DNA of 64,000 nucleotides from Methanosarcinales archaeon Methan_01 (GCA_001602645.1 LUYE01000014.1:1-64000); one strand, 5' to 3'. Positions 29,800 through 37,964 are shown, counted from the stretch's first letter. Notes: generated by a model not told the origin, from the sequence alone. Program-made: numbers and translations.

Positions 29800-30732
29800 T
29801 CAGAAGAGGGTCGTCTGGCCCTTCGACTCCGGGGACGAGGCCGCCTCCTCCCCCGGCCCCCAAAGAAACTCGCCCTCGGGGTCGTGGCTCTCCCGCCGGC
29901 GCAAGGCTATCTCCCGATGGAGGACGGCGTAGCAGAAGGCGCATCCTGCGGGGCAGGTGTCGTACTCGCCGATGTCGACGGCCTCGTAGCAGCCGCACTC
30001 CGGCCGCTTCCCCTTCAGCCGGGCCCGGATCGACCGCCCACCGACGGCGGCGAGCCTTCGTGCGTCGACGCACCGGGCGGCCTTTGCGCCGGGAACGATG
30101 TACTTTCGCTGAGAGCAGACCGAGAGGCTCATCCCGTGGCGCCTCGCCACCTCCACGAGCTTTGAGGCGAGGTCGAGCTTGACATCGTCGGGGGGGTCCA
30201 TCCACGCGAAGCCGAAATTGCGGGCCGCGAGGTCGAGGTTCCGAGCGGCCTTCCTGTAGATTTGGGCGAAGGAGATCACCACCTCGTCGGTCGCCCCCTC
30301 CAGCGCCCCGGCGAGCCGCTCGAAGTTCTCGAGGTGGAACTCCGCCGGCGTCAGGGAAGAGAAGACGATCGGGTCGTACCGCCAGACGGCGGCCTTCGGC
30401 CCGTACGCCTCGGCGACGGCCCTGATCTGCCGGACCGCCACAGCGGCGCCGACGGCCGCGGGCTCCAGGGCCCGGGGGTAGCAGGTGGCGGTCTGCTGGA
30501 CGATGAAGGGGCGGCCGAGATCCGCCACCCTCGAAAGCCGCCCCATGAAGGGGCCGATGTTTCTCGTCCAGAAGACGAAGCCGTCGACGTCCTCCCTCGC
30601 CAAACTGACGCGGCGGACCTGGTGGCTGTTGTACGGATTGGAGACGGAACAGTATCCGGCCTCGAGCCTCTTCTCGAACCACTCGCCGTAGAAGGCGGGG
30701 ATATCCGTCCTGTAGCTTGCGGAGATGATCAT
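29800..30732 (-). CDS. DUF1848 family protein (Fe-S/radical-SAM-like)
   Basis: 'MIISASYRTDIPAFYGEWFEKRLEAGYCSVSNPYNSHQVRRVSLAREDVDGFVFWTRN', C-terminal Cys cluster 'CGCYEAVDIGEYDTCPAGCAFCYA'. Confidence 0.88.
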   Translation of the reverse strand: MIISASYRTDIPAFYGEWFEKRLEAGYCSVSNPYNSHQVRRVSLAREDVDGFVFWTRNIGPFMGRLSRVADLGRPFIVQQTATCYPRALEPAAVGAAVAVRQIRAVAEAYGPKAAVWRYDPIVFSSLTPAEFHLENFERLAGALEGATDEVVISFAQIYRKAARNLDLAARNFGFAWMDPPDDVKLDLASKLVEVARRHGMSLSVCSQRKYIVPGAKAARCVDARRLAAVGGRSIRARLKGKRPECGCYEAVDIGEYDTCPAGCAFCYAVLHREIALRRRESHDPEGEFLWGPGEEAASSPESKGQTTLF

Positions 30733-30783
30733 CTTTCGCCACCAAAAAAATCAGCCGCTCTTATCCATAGCCCCCGCACCCAT

Positions 30784-30833
30784 CATCTCATCTCATCTCA
30801 TCTCATCTCATCTCATCTCATCTCATCTCATCT
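30784..30833. repeat. Pentanucleotide microsatellite (CATCT)10
   Basis: Ten perfect CATCT units counted directly. Confidence 0.97.
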
Positions 30834-31008
30834 TGCAGCTCTTCTTGTAGTAGGGGCACCGCTCGTTGGTGCAGACGTTCTCCCGGGTGAGGGCGACGAG
30901 CTCCACGTGGAGGAGGTCGAGCCTCCCCTGCAGGTCTGGCGGGAGGTCGGGGAAGTCGGATCCTGTGACGATCTCGCCGATCCGGTCCCTCAGCTCCACA
31001 GACCGCAT
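30823..31008 (-). CDS. Small Cys-motif protein or fragment (CTNERCPYYKKSC)
   Basis: ORF 'MRSVELRDRIGEIVTGSDFPDLPPDLQGRLDLLHVELVALTRENVCTNERCPYYKKSCKMR*'. Coding-like sequence extends upstream in frame ('ERDPLTWKKIVSDLEREFSSLQGDW') without an obvious canonical start. Confidence 0.5.
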   Translation of the reverse strand: MRSVELRDRIGEIVTGSDFPDLPPDLQGRLDLLHVELVALTRENVCTNERCPYYKKSCKMR

Positions 31009-31234
31009 CCAGTCGCCTTGGAGGGAGGAAAACTCCCGCTCGAGGTCGGAGACGATCTTCTTCCAGGTCAGGGGATCACGCTCCGGTTCATGCGAAAGGG
31101 GGTTTCGGGCTCAAGGATATACATAGTCTGCGATCTACTCGATAGGGGATGATCCTTGAAACTATTGGGCGATTAGCTTGGGAATAGATGGATTATGGGC
31201 GCTCCTGACTTACTAAAATCTAGCATTTTTACCC

Positions 31235-31249
31235 TAAAACGCTAACTTT
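31235..31249 (+). repeat. Left arm of 15-bp inverted repeat TAAAACGCTAACTTT
   Basis: Perfect reverse complement of 34909..34923. Confidence 0.85.
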
Positions 31250-31406
31250 TAGAGAGTTCCCGCCCGTTTGGATGGCGCACACCTCGAAGAAACACGCCGA
31301 CCAATAGCGATCTTAAAATCTTGTAGAACCAACTTTATCAAGATTTGAAGGTAACGTGATTTTTATGGCCCCCCTTGAATTCGACGGTGACAGTCAAAAG
31401 AGATTC

Positions 31407-31453
31407 GGTTGTATGACATTACTTGCAGCCAGAGATGAGAATGTCATACAACC
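31407..31453. repeat. Perfect 14-bp inverted repeat GGTTGTATGACATT-N19-AATGTCATACAACC
   Basis: Arms 31407-31420 and 31440-31453 read directly. Confidence 0.9.
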
Positions 31454-31689
31454 TACGGGAGAGGGGGAGAATGACGAAAACCGTCCCGTTATGTCCCGCT
31501 AAACGCCAGACCGACGCCACCAGGGCCCCCACTGTGGAGGATCACCCCACCGGGGATAGTCCTTTGGACCCACAAGAAAAAGACGCCCCTTAAAATCGAT
31601 CTGAGAAATTAATCTGAGTTGATAAATAAAAGAGAGAAGGGGGAGGCGAGGATCACCGCCCGCCCTCAGCTCTCCTTGATCTATTCCAG

Positions 31690-33408
31690 CTACGACTGAT
31701 CTCTACTGGACCTCATAAAGAGAACAGCAAAGATTATAGATATGGCACCTATCGATACTGGAAGAGGGCTTTCCTTGGGAGCTTCAGCTTCTTCGGTAAT
31801 CTCGGGGGCCTCGGCTACAACATGGATTTCGATCCTGCCGACAGCCTCGGTCTCGCCACCTCCCCGATGACCATCGATAAAGTCCGAGGGATCTACTGTG
31901 AACCCATCAGATCTCAGTCGTCCCATGGAAGGGTAGTAGCCTATTCCATTGTCATTTGGATACCAGTCTTGAGGTATTACAGGACTGGTGCGTATCTCAA
32001 AATGTAGGTGTGGGCTCATTCCAGATGAGGCTATATTCGCAATGGACCCTATCCTATCGCCAACGTGAACCTCGGACCCGATATTGAGATCTGGCTGGAT
32101 GTCGATATGGATGTAAACAGAATATATCGACTCTCCTGAGGGCAATGTATGTCTTATTGCAATTCCGTTCCCAGCAACTTTAGTAGTGATCGCGCTGACA
32201 ATACCGTCTGCTATGGCATAGACTGGAGCGCCCACATCGCTGCTACCACCTTGCTCAGAGTTCCAGTCTTCACCAGGATGGTACCCTCCATAATCGGAGT
32301 TGTAATCCGCCCAATCCTGAGCATTGTACCACCCGTCCCCGTCATCTCTCGTCTGCGTGACGTACCCTGGGCCGCCTTGGGCGCGTGGCGTTCCGACAGG
32401 ATAGTCGAACGCGGTGGCGATACGAGCCTCGGGTACTCCACGGGTTTCCTCAGGAGTTTCGGTCTCTTCGATGATCTCTGGAACCTCGGTTACTCCATGG
32501 ACTTCGATCTTCTTCAACGCTTCAGCCGCAGTCTTTCGGATCAACTCTACCTCGTCTCTTGAAGCTACGTAGTTGAGGGGTTCGACCGCCCTGGCATCAC
32601 CGATCTCGCCGAGAGCCCAGGCAGCCCACTCTCGGACCGGCAGGCCCCCGTCCTGGAGAGCCTCGATGAGGGGATCGACCGCCTTTGGATCGCCGATATC
32701 ACCGAGAGCTATGGCAGCACTAAATGGGGCAATATAGCCATAGTCCGCGCTATTTCTCTCCAGAATTTCGATCAGCGTATCGACCGCCTTAGGATCGCCG
32801 ATTTTGCCGAGTGCTGAGGCAGCATATGAGATCATATGGTCTTCTCCGCTGATTTTATTGGGATCGTTTATGAGGTCTTTTAAAGTTTTGATAAGTGGAT
32901 CGACTGCTCGTGGGTCTCCGATTTTACCGAGAGCTTCTGCGGAGTATATTACAACATGAGAGTAATCGACGTAACTGAGGGCCTCGATCAGAGGATCCAC
33001 TCCACGCGGATCGCCGATCTCCCCGAGAGCTATTGCTGCGCTTTTTCGGACAGTCAAAGCATACTCGGATTTATCTTTACGGACCACCCAATTATCCTCG
33101 GCCCAACCCGCGTCCTCATAACTGAGAGCTTCGATCAGAGGATCTACTGCACGCGGATCGCCGATCTCACCGAGAGCTATTGCTGCGCTTCCTCTGACTT
33201 CATAAGTCTCGTCTTTATTCTTAAGCACCTCGATAAGCGGATCCACGGCCTTTGGATCACCGATCTCACCGAGAACCCTCACAGCATCCCACCGAACTTT
33301 ATCGGTTCCGTACTTCAAGTCCAACAATAGATCGTCCACCTCGTCGGACACAGCTGGAGCCGCCTGCGCCACCAACATCAGCAGACACAATATCAGTTTT
33401 AATCTCAT
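31690..33408 (-). CDS. Secreted HEAT-repeat (PBS-lyase type) / M23 peptidase fusion with C-terminal TM segment
   Basis: 'IGDPRAVDPLIEALSY...' repeats; M23-like 'GYHPGEDWN...GAPVYAIADGIVSAI...GIAIRHTLPSGESIYSVYIHID...SSGMSPHLHFEIR'; C-terminal 'LPVSIGAISIIFAVLFMRSSRDQS'. Confidence 0.88.
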   Translation of the reverse strand: MRLKLILCLLMLVAQAAPAVSDEVDDLLLDLKYGTDKVRWDAVRVLGEIGDPKAVDPLIEVLKNKDETYEVRGSAAIALGEIGDPRAVDPLIEALSYEDAGWAEDNWVVRKDKSEYALTVRKSAAIALGEIGDPRGVDPLIEALSYVDYSHVVIYSAEALGKIGDPRAVDPLIKTLKDLINDPNKISGEDHMISYAASALGKIGDPKAVDTLIEILERNSADYGYIAPFSAAIALGDIGDPKAVDPLIEALQDGGLPVREWAAWALGEIGDARAVEPLNYVASRDEVELIRKTAAEALKKIEVHGVTEVPEIIEETETPEETRGVPEARIATAFDYPVGTPRAQGGPGYVTQTRDDGDGWYNAQDWADYNSDYGGYHPGEDWNSEQGGSSDVGAPVYAIADGIVSAITTKVAGNGIAIRHTLPSGESIYSVYIHIDIQPDLNIGSEVHVGDRIGSIANIASSGMSPHLHFEIRTSPVIPQDWYPNDNGIGYYPSMGRLRSDGFTVDPSDFIDGHRGGGETEAVGRIEIHVVAEAPEITEEAEAPKESPLPVSIGAISIIFAVLFMRSSRDQS

Positions 33409-33464
33409 CTCCTCGCCTCCATCCCATCCGCCTCAACTCGGACCCTGTCATCCATGCAGAGACA

Positions 33465-33641
33465 TTAAATGTATTTTTCGCCTTTACCACCACATTGTAA
33501 GCAGTCTTTGTGACCACGACCACCACAATAAGAGCAGTTATACCATTTGCCTTCAATTTTTCTTTCACCCTTGCCGTCGCAGTTTCCACATCTCACTTGT
33601 CCCGTTCCATGGCAATTGCCGCAAGTGACCCATTTACCCAT
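33465..33641 (-). CDS. Tiny DnaJ-type zinc-finger protein (four CxxCxGxG), 58 aa
   Basis: Translated by hand on the minus strand: MGKWVTCGNCHGTGQVRCGNCDGKGERKIEGKWYNCSYCGGRGHKDCLQCGGKGEKYI*. Absent from the supplied ORF track, whose shortest entries are 60 aa. Confidence 0.8.
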   Translation of the reverse strand: MGKWVTCGNCHGTGQVRCGNCDGKGERKIEGKWYNCSYCGGRGHKDCLQCGGKGEKYI

Positions 33642-33675
33642 TCGACCAACTCCATTTCAGGGATTCTACGGAACT

Positions 33676-33921
33676 CTACATCCAAGACAGAAACATGATC
33701 GATCCAATTCCTATACAAACATCTCGTCCACCACTATCGCGCGGTTCAAATTCATGAAGACAAATGAAACCGTTGCCGATATCAGTTATGGTTCCCTCAC
33801 ACGTATAGGAAAAGTATCCTGAGTAGATGTACACATCGTCTCCGATTTGGGGCATCCTTGCGCATGCAACATTACATAGCATTGCTATTATCAAAATAAT
33901 AGCCACTATCTTTTTTCCCAT
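33676..33921 (-). CDS. Small secreted protein, stand-alone copy of the C-terminal module of the adjacent M23 protein
   Basis: 'MPQIGDDVYIYSGYFSYTCEGTITDIGNGFICLHEFEPRDSGGRDVCIGIGSIMFLSWM' versus the C-terminus of 33967..34809; signal peptide 'KKIVAIILIIAMLCNVACA'. Confidence 0.75.
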   Translation of the reverse strand: MGKKIVAIILIIAMLCNVACARMPQIGDDVYIYSGYFSYTCEGTITDIGNGFICLHEFEPRDSGGRDVCIGIGSIMFLSWM

Positions 33922-33966
33922 CCTCGTGTTCCTCCTTGTAATCTTTATTAAGTGACTTATACTAAT

Positions 33967-34809
33967 CTATATCCAAGACAGCATCCTGATCGATTCAATT
34001 CCTATACATACATCCCGTCCACCACTATCGCTCGGTTCATCTTCATGAAGACAAATTAAGCCGTTGCCGATATCTGTAATGGTTCCCTTAAACGTATAAT
34101 CATAATATCCCGAGTAGATGTATACATCGTCTCCGATTTGCGGGGTTCGAATCGTAGTAACACTAGCAGTAGATGATACAGATTGGCCACCTGAATAGAT
34201 TGCTGCAGAAAGGTAAGGTAGAGGGTCTACCCACCCTACAGATCTTGGGTCAGTCCCAGCTGGGTTTAGTCCCCACCCTAATCCAATTTCTGGTTTGTTG
34301 AACTCATTCAATTCATTTTTTGTGTTAATGCCAAAATGAAGGTGAGATGGAGAGCCTGCCTTTACAATATTGCCAATGGGTTCATTTATCGGAGAGGGCT
34401 TTCCTTCTTGAACAGAGGGGCTCGCTAAAACGTGACCATATATTGCGAAGAACCCCTGCATTTCTCCCGTCTCGTGACGAATAATCACTACTGTATTGAA
34501 TGAGTCGCTACGCACAACTTTCACTACGGTGCCTGGCGCAATAGCATAGATTGGTGTATTTGGCTCTGCGTGGATATCTACACCTGTATGACGTTTCCCA
34601 TGATTTCTAAGGTAAATATCCGAATCAAAGTCGTAGTTTGTATGAGTGATTAGAGATGCACCTTCGCCTAGAGGATTCTTCCAGCCATTTGCCTGAGCGC
34701 CTGACCATTCAATCACCTCTGCACCGGCAAAGGCCGCTGCAGAAAGACTGAAAAGAACCAGCCCCGCCAGCACCAACCCACTCAAACACGTTTTGAGTCT
34801 CATCTCCAC
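33967..34809 (-). CDS. Secreted M23-family peptidase-like protein
   Basis: Signal peptide; 'KRHTGVDIHAEPNTPIYAIAPGTVVKVVRSDSFNTVVIIRHETGEMQGFFAIYGHV...AGSPSHLHFGINTK'. Confidence 0.88.
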   Translation of the reverse strand: MEMRLKTCLSGLVLAGLVLFSLSAAAFAGAEVIEWSGAQANGWKNPLGEGASLITHTNYDFDSDIYLRNHGKRHTGVDIHAEPNTPIYAIAPGTVVKVVRSDSFNTVVIIRHETGEMQGFFAIYGHVLASPSVQEGKPSPINEPIGNIVKAGSPSHLHFGINTKNELNEFNKPEIGLGWGLNPAGTDPRSVGWVDPLPYLSAAIYSGGQSVSSTASVTTIRTPQIGDDVYIYSGYYDYTFKGTITDIGNGLICLHEDEPSDSGGRDVCIGIESIRMLSWI

Positions 34810-34908
34810 TACATCTCCTAGATGAGGACTATTGGCCGCAAGATGATAAAATTTTCGTTTATGCGACTTCCGTGCCAGTTATTTCGGCCTACATTATCTG
34901 TCGGTCAT

Positions 34909-34923
34909 AAAGTTAGCGTTTTA
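34909..34923 (-). repeat. Right arm of the 15-bp inverted repeat (AAAGTTAGCGTTTTA on +)
   Basis: Perfect reverse complement of 31235..31249. Confidence 0.85.
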
Positions 34924-34967
34924 TCACAAAAACGCCAAGTTTGCGCCAGTTAAGTTATATGACTCAG

Positions 34968-35945
34968 CTACCCCCGCACCCTCCCATCCACCCCGATCCC
35001 CAGCACTTCCCTCGCGCCCTTATACACGTCCTCCGCGATCAGCGCGCACCCCAGCGCCGCATCGCAGCTTGCGAGCGGCAGAACCTCCCGCCCCAGTAGA
35101 TCCGAGACCCTGCCAGCGATCCTGGAGGCGGGATCGCCCGCTAGGTACAGCGCCGGTTTCGCTGCGGCATGGTCCCGGAGGAGGACGGCCATCGCCGCGA
35201 TCTCCATGGCGGCGTAGAGGGCGAGGGCTTCGAAGGCCGCCTCCTTCTCTTCTTCTGTGCAGCCCTTGAGGGTGAGGCCTCGCTTCCGGAGGATCCCGCC
35301 CCGGGTGAAGGCCTCGTTGGCGGTCATCTCTCGAGCGTCGACTCTTCGGATCGCGGCGACGTCCAGCGGCCCATGCAGAAGGCCGGGGGCGAAGATGGGT
35401 GCGTCTATGGCGCCGGCTATGCGCCCGGCAGCGACGCCGATGGTGACGACGTTGGAGCTGGCGTCGGAGATGATGAAGTCCTTCTTGCCGTCTTTTCTGA
35501 CCTTGTAGGCGAGCCCCACCTTCTCGGGGCTGGCGCCGTGGGAGAAGACTTTCATCCGGGGATCGATTTTTGAGCGGTCGTGGATCCCGGGCAGCAGGAT
35601 CGCGGGCCATCTCGCCGCGAGGACGGCGTCGAAGACGTTCGTCCCGCCGCCGACGTGGAGGCCCGCGCCGTCCTGGCTGATGACGCCCCGGTTCTCGGCG
35701 TCCTCGATCCTGATGATCTCAGAGATCCCGTCCCCCATGGAGTAGCATAGGGCGAGAAGCTCGACCTTCTCGGCGCCGGAGTCGAGATCGAAGGCCTCTC
35801 TGATCCGATCAGCGATCTCCGAGGGGGCGAGGCTGCCGGCCTCCTTTCGCGGAATGACGTAACACCTGCCCTCGGAGTTCGCAAACCTTATCGCCCTCGT
35901 CCCGTGATCGATGCCGATAAACATCTCAGACCGCCTCCGCCTCAA
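34968..35945 (-). CDS. Methanogenesis marker protein 12
   Basis: 'MFIGIDHGTRAIRFANSEG...GISQDGAGLHVGGGTNVFDAVLAARWPAILLPGIHDRSKIDPRMKVFSHGASPEKVGLAY'-type sequence. Confidence 0.88.
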   Translation of the reverse strand: MRRRRSEMFIGIDHGTRAIRFANSEGRCYVIPRKEAGSLAPSEIADRIREAFDLDSGAEKVELLALCYSMGDGISEIIRIEDAENRGVISQDGAGLHVGGGTNVFDAVLAARWPAILLPGIHDRSKIDPRMKVFSHGASPEKVGLAYKVRKDGKKDFIISDASSNVVTIGVAAGRIAGAIDAPIFAPGLLHGPLDVAAIRRVDAREMTANEAFTRGGILRKRGLTLKGCTEEEKEAAFEALALYAAMEIAAMAVLLRDHAAAKPALYLAGDPASRIAGRVSDLLGREVLPLASCDAALGCALIAEDVYKGAREVLGIGVDGRVRG

Positions 35946-36900
35946 TCCCCGGCTCCATCACTTCATCTGCGATCCTGACGATCTCCTCCGCGAGCCTCAG
36001 GCTCTCCGCCTCGTCCTTCATGGTCGTGTCCAGCCGGACGGAGGGCCCCTGATAGTCGCTTCCGGGGCTGACCACCATCAGGTCCGCGCACGCGAGGATG
36101 TCTGCGACCCCCTGGTCGGTGACGGGAAACCCCCAGGCCCGCATGAACTTCGCGGCGGGGCCGCTGACGGGCCGCCCATCGACGAGGGGGCTGATGGCGA
36201 TCACCCGGCTCCTCTTCCTCTTCCTCTTCCCCTCCCCCCTCCTGCTCCGACCTCCCAGGAGGTCCCGGACCCCTCGGAGGGCGAGGATCGGCCCGATGCT
36301 GGAGACGGGGTTGCTCGGCCCGATCAGGATCGGCTCGCCCACCTCGGCCGCCCTCTCCAGGGCGGCGAGAAATTCGAGGCTTGGGAGGGCGTCCTCGATC
36401 CCCCTGAACCGTATGCTGGTCACATCGGGCCGGCCGGACCGGCCGACCCAGAACTCCTGGAGGTGGATCTCCCCCTGGGGGGTCGATACCATGGTGGAGA
36501 CGGGGTCGTCGGTCATGGGGACTACCTTTCCAGCGACCTTCAGGGCACGGCAGAGCCTCGCCGTCGCCTCTGAGAGGGAGAGCCCCTCCCGGAGGAGCTC
36601 GGACCGGAATATATGGATGGAGCGGTCGAGGTCCCCGAGGGCGAGGAGCTCTCGGCGGCCGAGGCCCTTCAGAAAATCGTGGGCCCTAAAAGTGTCCCCC
36701 TCGATCCCCCACCACCTCCTCCGGTCGATCATCCCCGCCAGGGTGTAGACGACGGTGTCGAGGTCCGGCGAGACGAGGTTTCCCGAGATCCAGAGGTCGT
36801 CGGCGGTGTTGGCGACGACGGTCAGCTCCTGGGGGTCGAGGACCTCCTTCAGCCCGACGAGGAGCTTCGGGGTCCCCGTCCCGCCGCTGAGGACTATCAG
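35926..36900 (-). CDS. cofD: 2-phospho-L-lactate transferase CofD (coenzyme F420 biosynthesis), apparent CTG start
   Basis: The ATG ORF (36732) starts at 'MIDRRRWWGIEGDTF' and lacks the substrate-binding N-terminus. The frame extends to CTG 36900: '(L/M)IVLSGGTGTPKLLVGLKEVLDPQELTVVANTADDLWISGNLVSPDLDTVVYTLAGMIDRRRWW', with GGAGG 8 nt upstream. Confidence 0.88.
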   Translation of the reverse strand: MIVLSGGTGTPKLLVGLKEVLDPQELTVVANTADDLWISGNLVSPDLDTVVYTLAGMIDRRRWWGIEGDTFRAHDFLKGLGRRELLALGDLDRSIHIFRSELLREGLSLSEATARLCRALKVAGKVVPMTDDPVSTMVSTPQGEIHLQEFWVGRSGRPDVTSIRFRGIEDALPSLEFLAALERAAEVGEPILIGPSNPVSSIGPILALRGVRDLLGGRSRRGEGKRKRKRSRVIAISPLVDGRPVSGPAAKFMRAWGFPVTDQGVADILACADLMVVSPGSDYQGPSVRLDTTMKDEAESLRLAEEIVRIADEVMEPGIEAEAV

Positions 36901-36927
36901 TCTATCCGCCTCCCTGGGCTTCGCCGG

Positions 36928-37506
36928 TCAGGCGGCGGAGTCGAGGATGATCATCCCGGTCTTCAGGTCCTCGCACTCTTCGGTGGTGAGCCTCGTCGAG
37001 ATCGCCTTCTCGGATACGATGGCGCTATTTCCCAGGGGGTCCTCCAGGATCATGGTGAGGGGGCCGACCCCCTCCATCGCCCGGTCGATCCGCTCGATTA
37101 TCCATTCTCCCCGACAGACGTTCTCCTCCGCCCCCGCGTCCCGGGCGGACCTGGTGGCAAAGACGACGATGTCCCGGACCCTCTGGAGGACGCCCTCGAC
37201 GTTGGAGATGTAGGCCTCGGAGGCGGGGCCGGGCTCCACGTCGATCCCCAGCTCTGGAAGCCTGATCGTCCCGCTGGTGGACCTGATCACCCGGGCGTTC
37301 AGGTCGGCCACCTCCTCGATGGTGATGGCATACCTGACGGGATCGCCCTGGCTGAGGAGGATGGTGTCGCTGAGCTTGAAGCCGCAAGCCTCGCAGACCC
37401 CGGCGATGATCAGCGCCTCGCCGAAGTGGGGGATCTCCTTCGTCTCCCAGTCGAAGGCGATCTCGGCGGAGCAGATCGGACAGCTCGAGGTCGTCTTCGC
37501 CTTCAA
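36928..37506 (-). CDS. ZPR1-type zinc finger domain protein
   Basis: 'CPICSAEIAFDWETKEIPHFGEALIIAGVCEACGFKLSD'. Confidence 0.88.
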   Translation of the reverse strand: MKAKTTSSCPICSAEIAFDWETKEIPHFGEALIIAGVCEACGFKLSDTILLSQGDPVRYAITIEEVADLNARVIRSTSGTIRLPELGIDVEPGPASEAYISNVEGVLQRVRDIVVFATRSARDAGAEENVCRGEWIIERIDRAMEGVGPLTMILEDPLGNSAIVSEKAISTRLTTEECEDLKTGMIILDSAA

Positions 37507-37865
37507 TCCTCCCCCCCCAGGACTTCCTCCCGATCTATCCTCATCCTCTGGGGGACGACTATCACCAGGTTGTCGCCGAGGCCTGCTATGTCGCCCCTCA
37601 GATCCTCGACGGAGGCCTTCAACTCCCCGATCGCCTCGTCGAGGAGGTCCTTCTCCCTCCTCATGGGAGATATGTCCACCAGGACGAGGTTGCCCCTCTC
37701 TATCTCCGTCTTTATCTCGGAGAGAACTTCGAGGTCGTTCAGCTCCGCCATCTTCACCAGGATCTCCGAGGGGCTCCCCGCGGAGATCTCCTCGAACTGC
37801 CCCAGGTCTATGTTCACGTAATCGTCATCCCCAGACCTGCCCATCAACTTGTCCAAGATGCCCAT
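37503..37865 (-). CDS. SepF-like cell-division protein (DUF552)
   Basis: 'MGILDKLMGRSGDDDYVNIDLGQFEE...VLVDISPMRREKDLLDEAIGELKASVEDLRGDIAGLGDNLVIVVP'. Confidence 0.88.
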   Translation of the reverse strand: MGILDKLMGRSGDDDYVNIDLGQFEEISAGSPSEILVKMAELNDLEVLSEIKTEIERGNLVLVDISPMRREKDLLDEAIGELKASVEDLRGDIAGLGDNLVIVVPQRMRIDREEVLGGED

Positions 37866-37964
37866 ATCTCGCCCTCTAGCAGGAGGTATCCTGACCTTTC
37901 GAGTCTATTTCAACTCCATCTCAACTCTATAATGCCAGTCTCGGTATATCCGACATATCCAGTC

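Noticed and set aside
29600-30745. 381-aa minus ORF overlapping DUF1848
   Set aside because: Different frame from the recognisable DUF1848 protein; Arg/Gly/Pro-rich shadow ORF.
33299-33589. 96-aa minus ORF 'METATARVKEKLKANGITALIVVVVV...'
   Set aside because: Overlaps the CxxCxGxG zinc-finger frame in another phase; its Val run is an artefact of GGTGGT repeats.
36613-37821. Plus-strand 402-aa ORF over cofD/ZPR1/SepF
   Set aside because: Antisense to three recognisable genes; low-complexity Asp/Pro/Arg composition.
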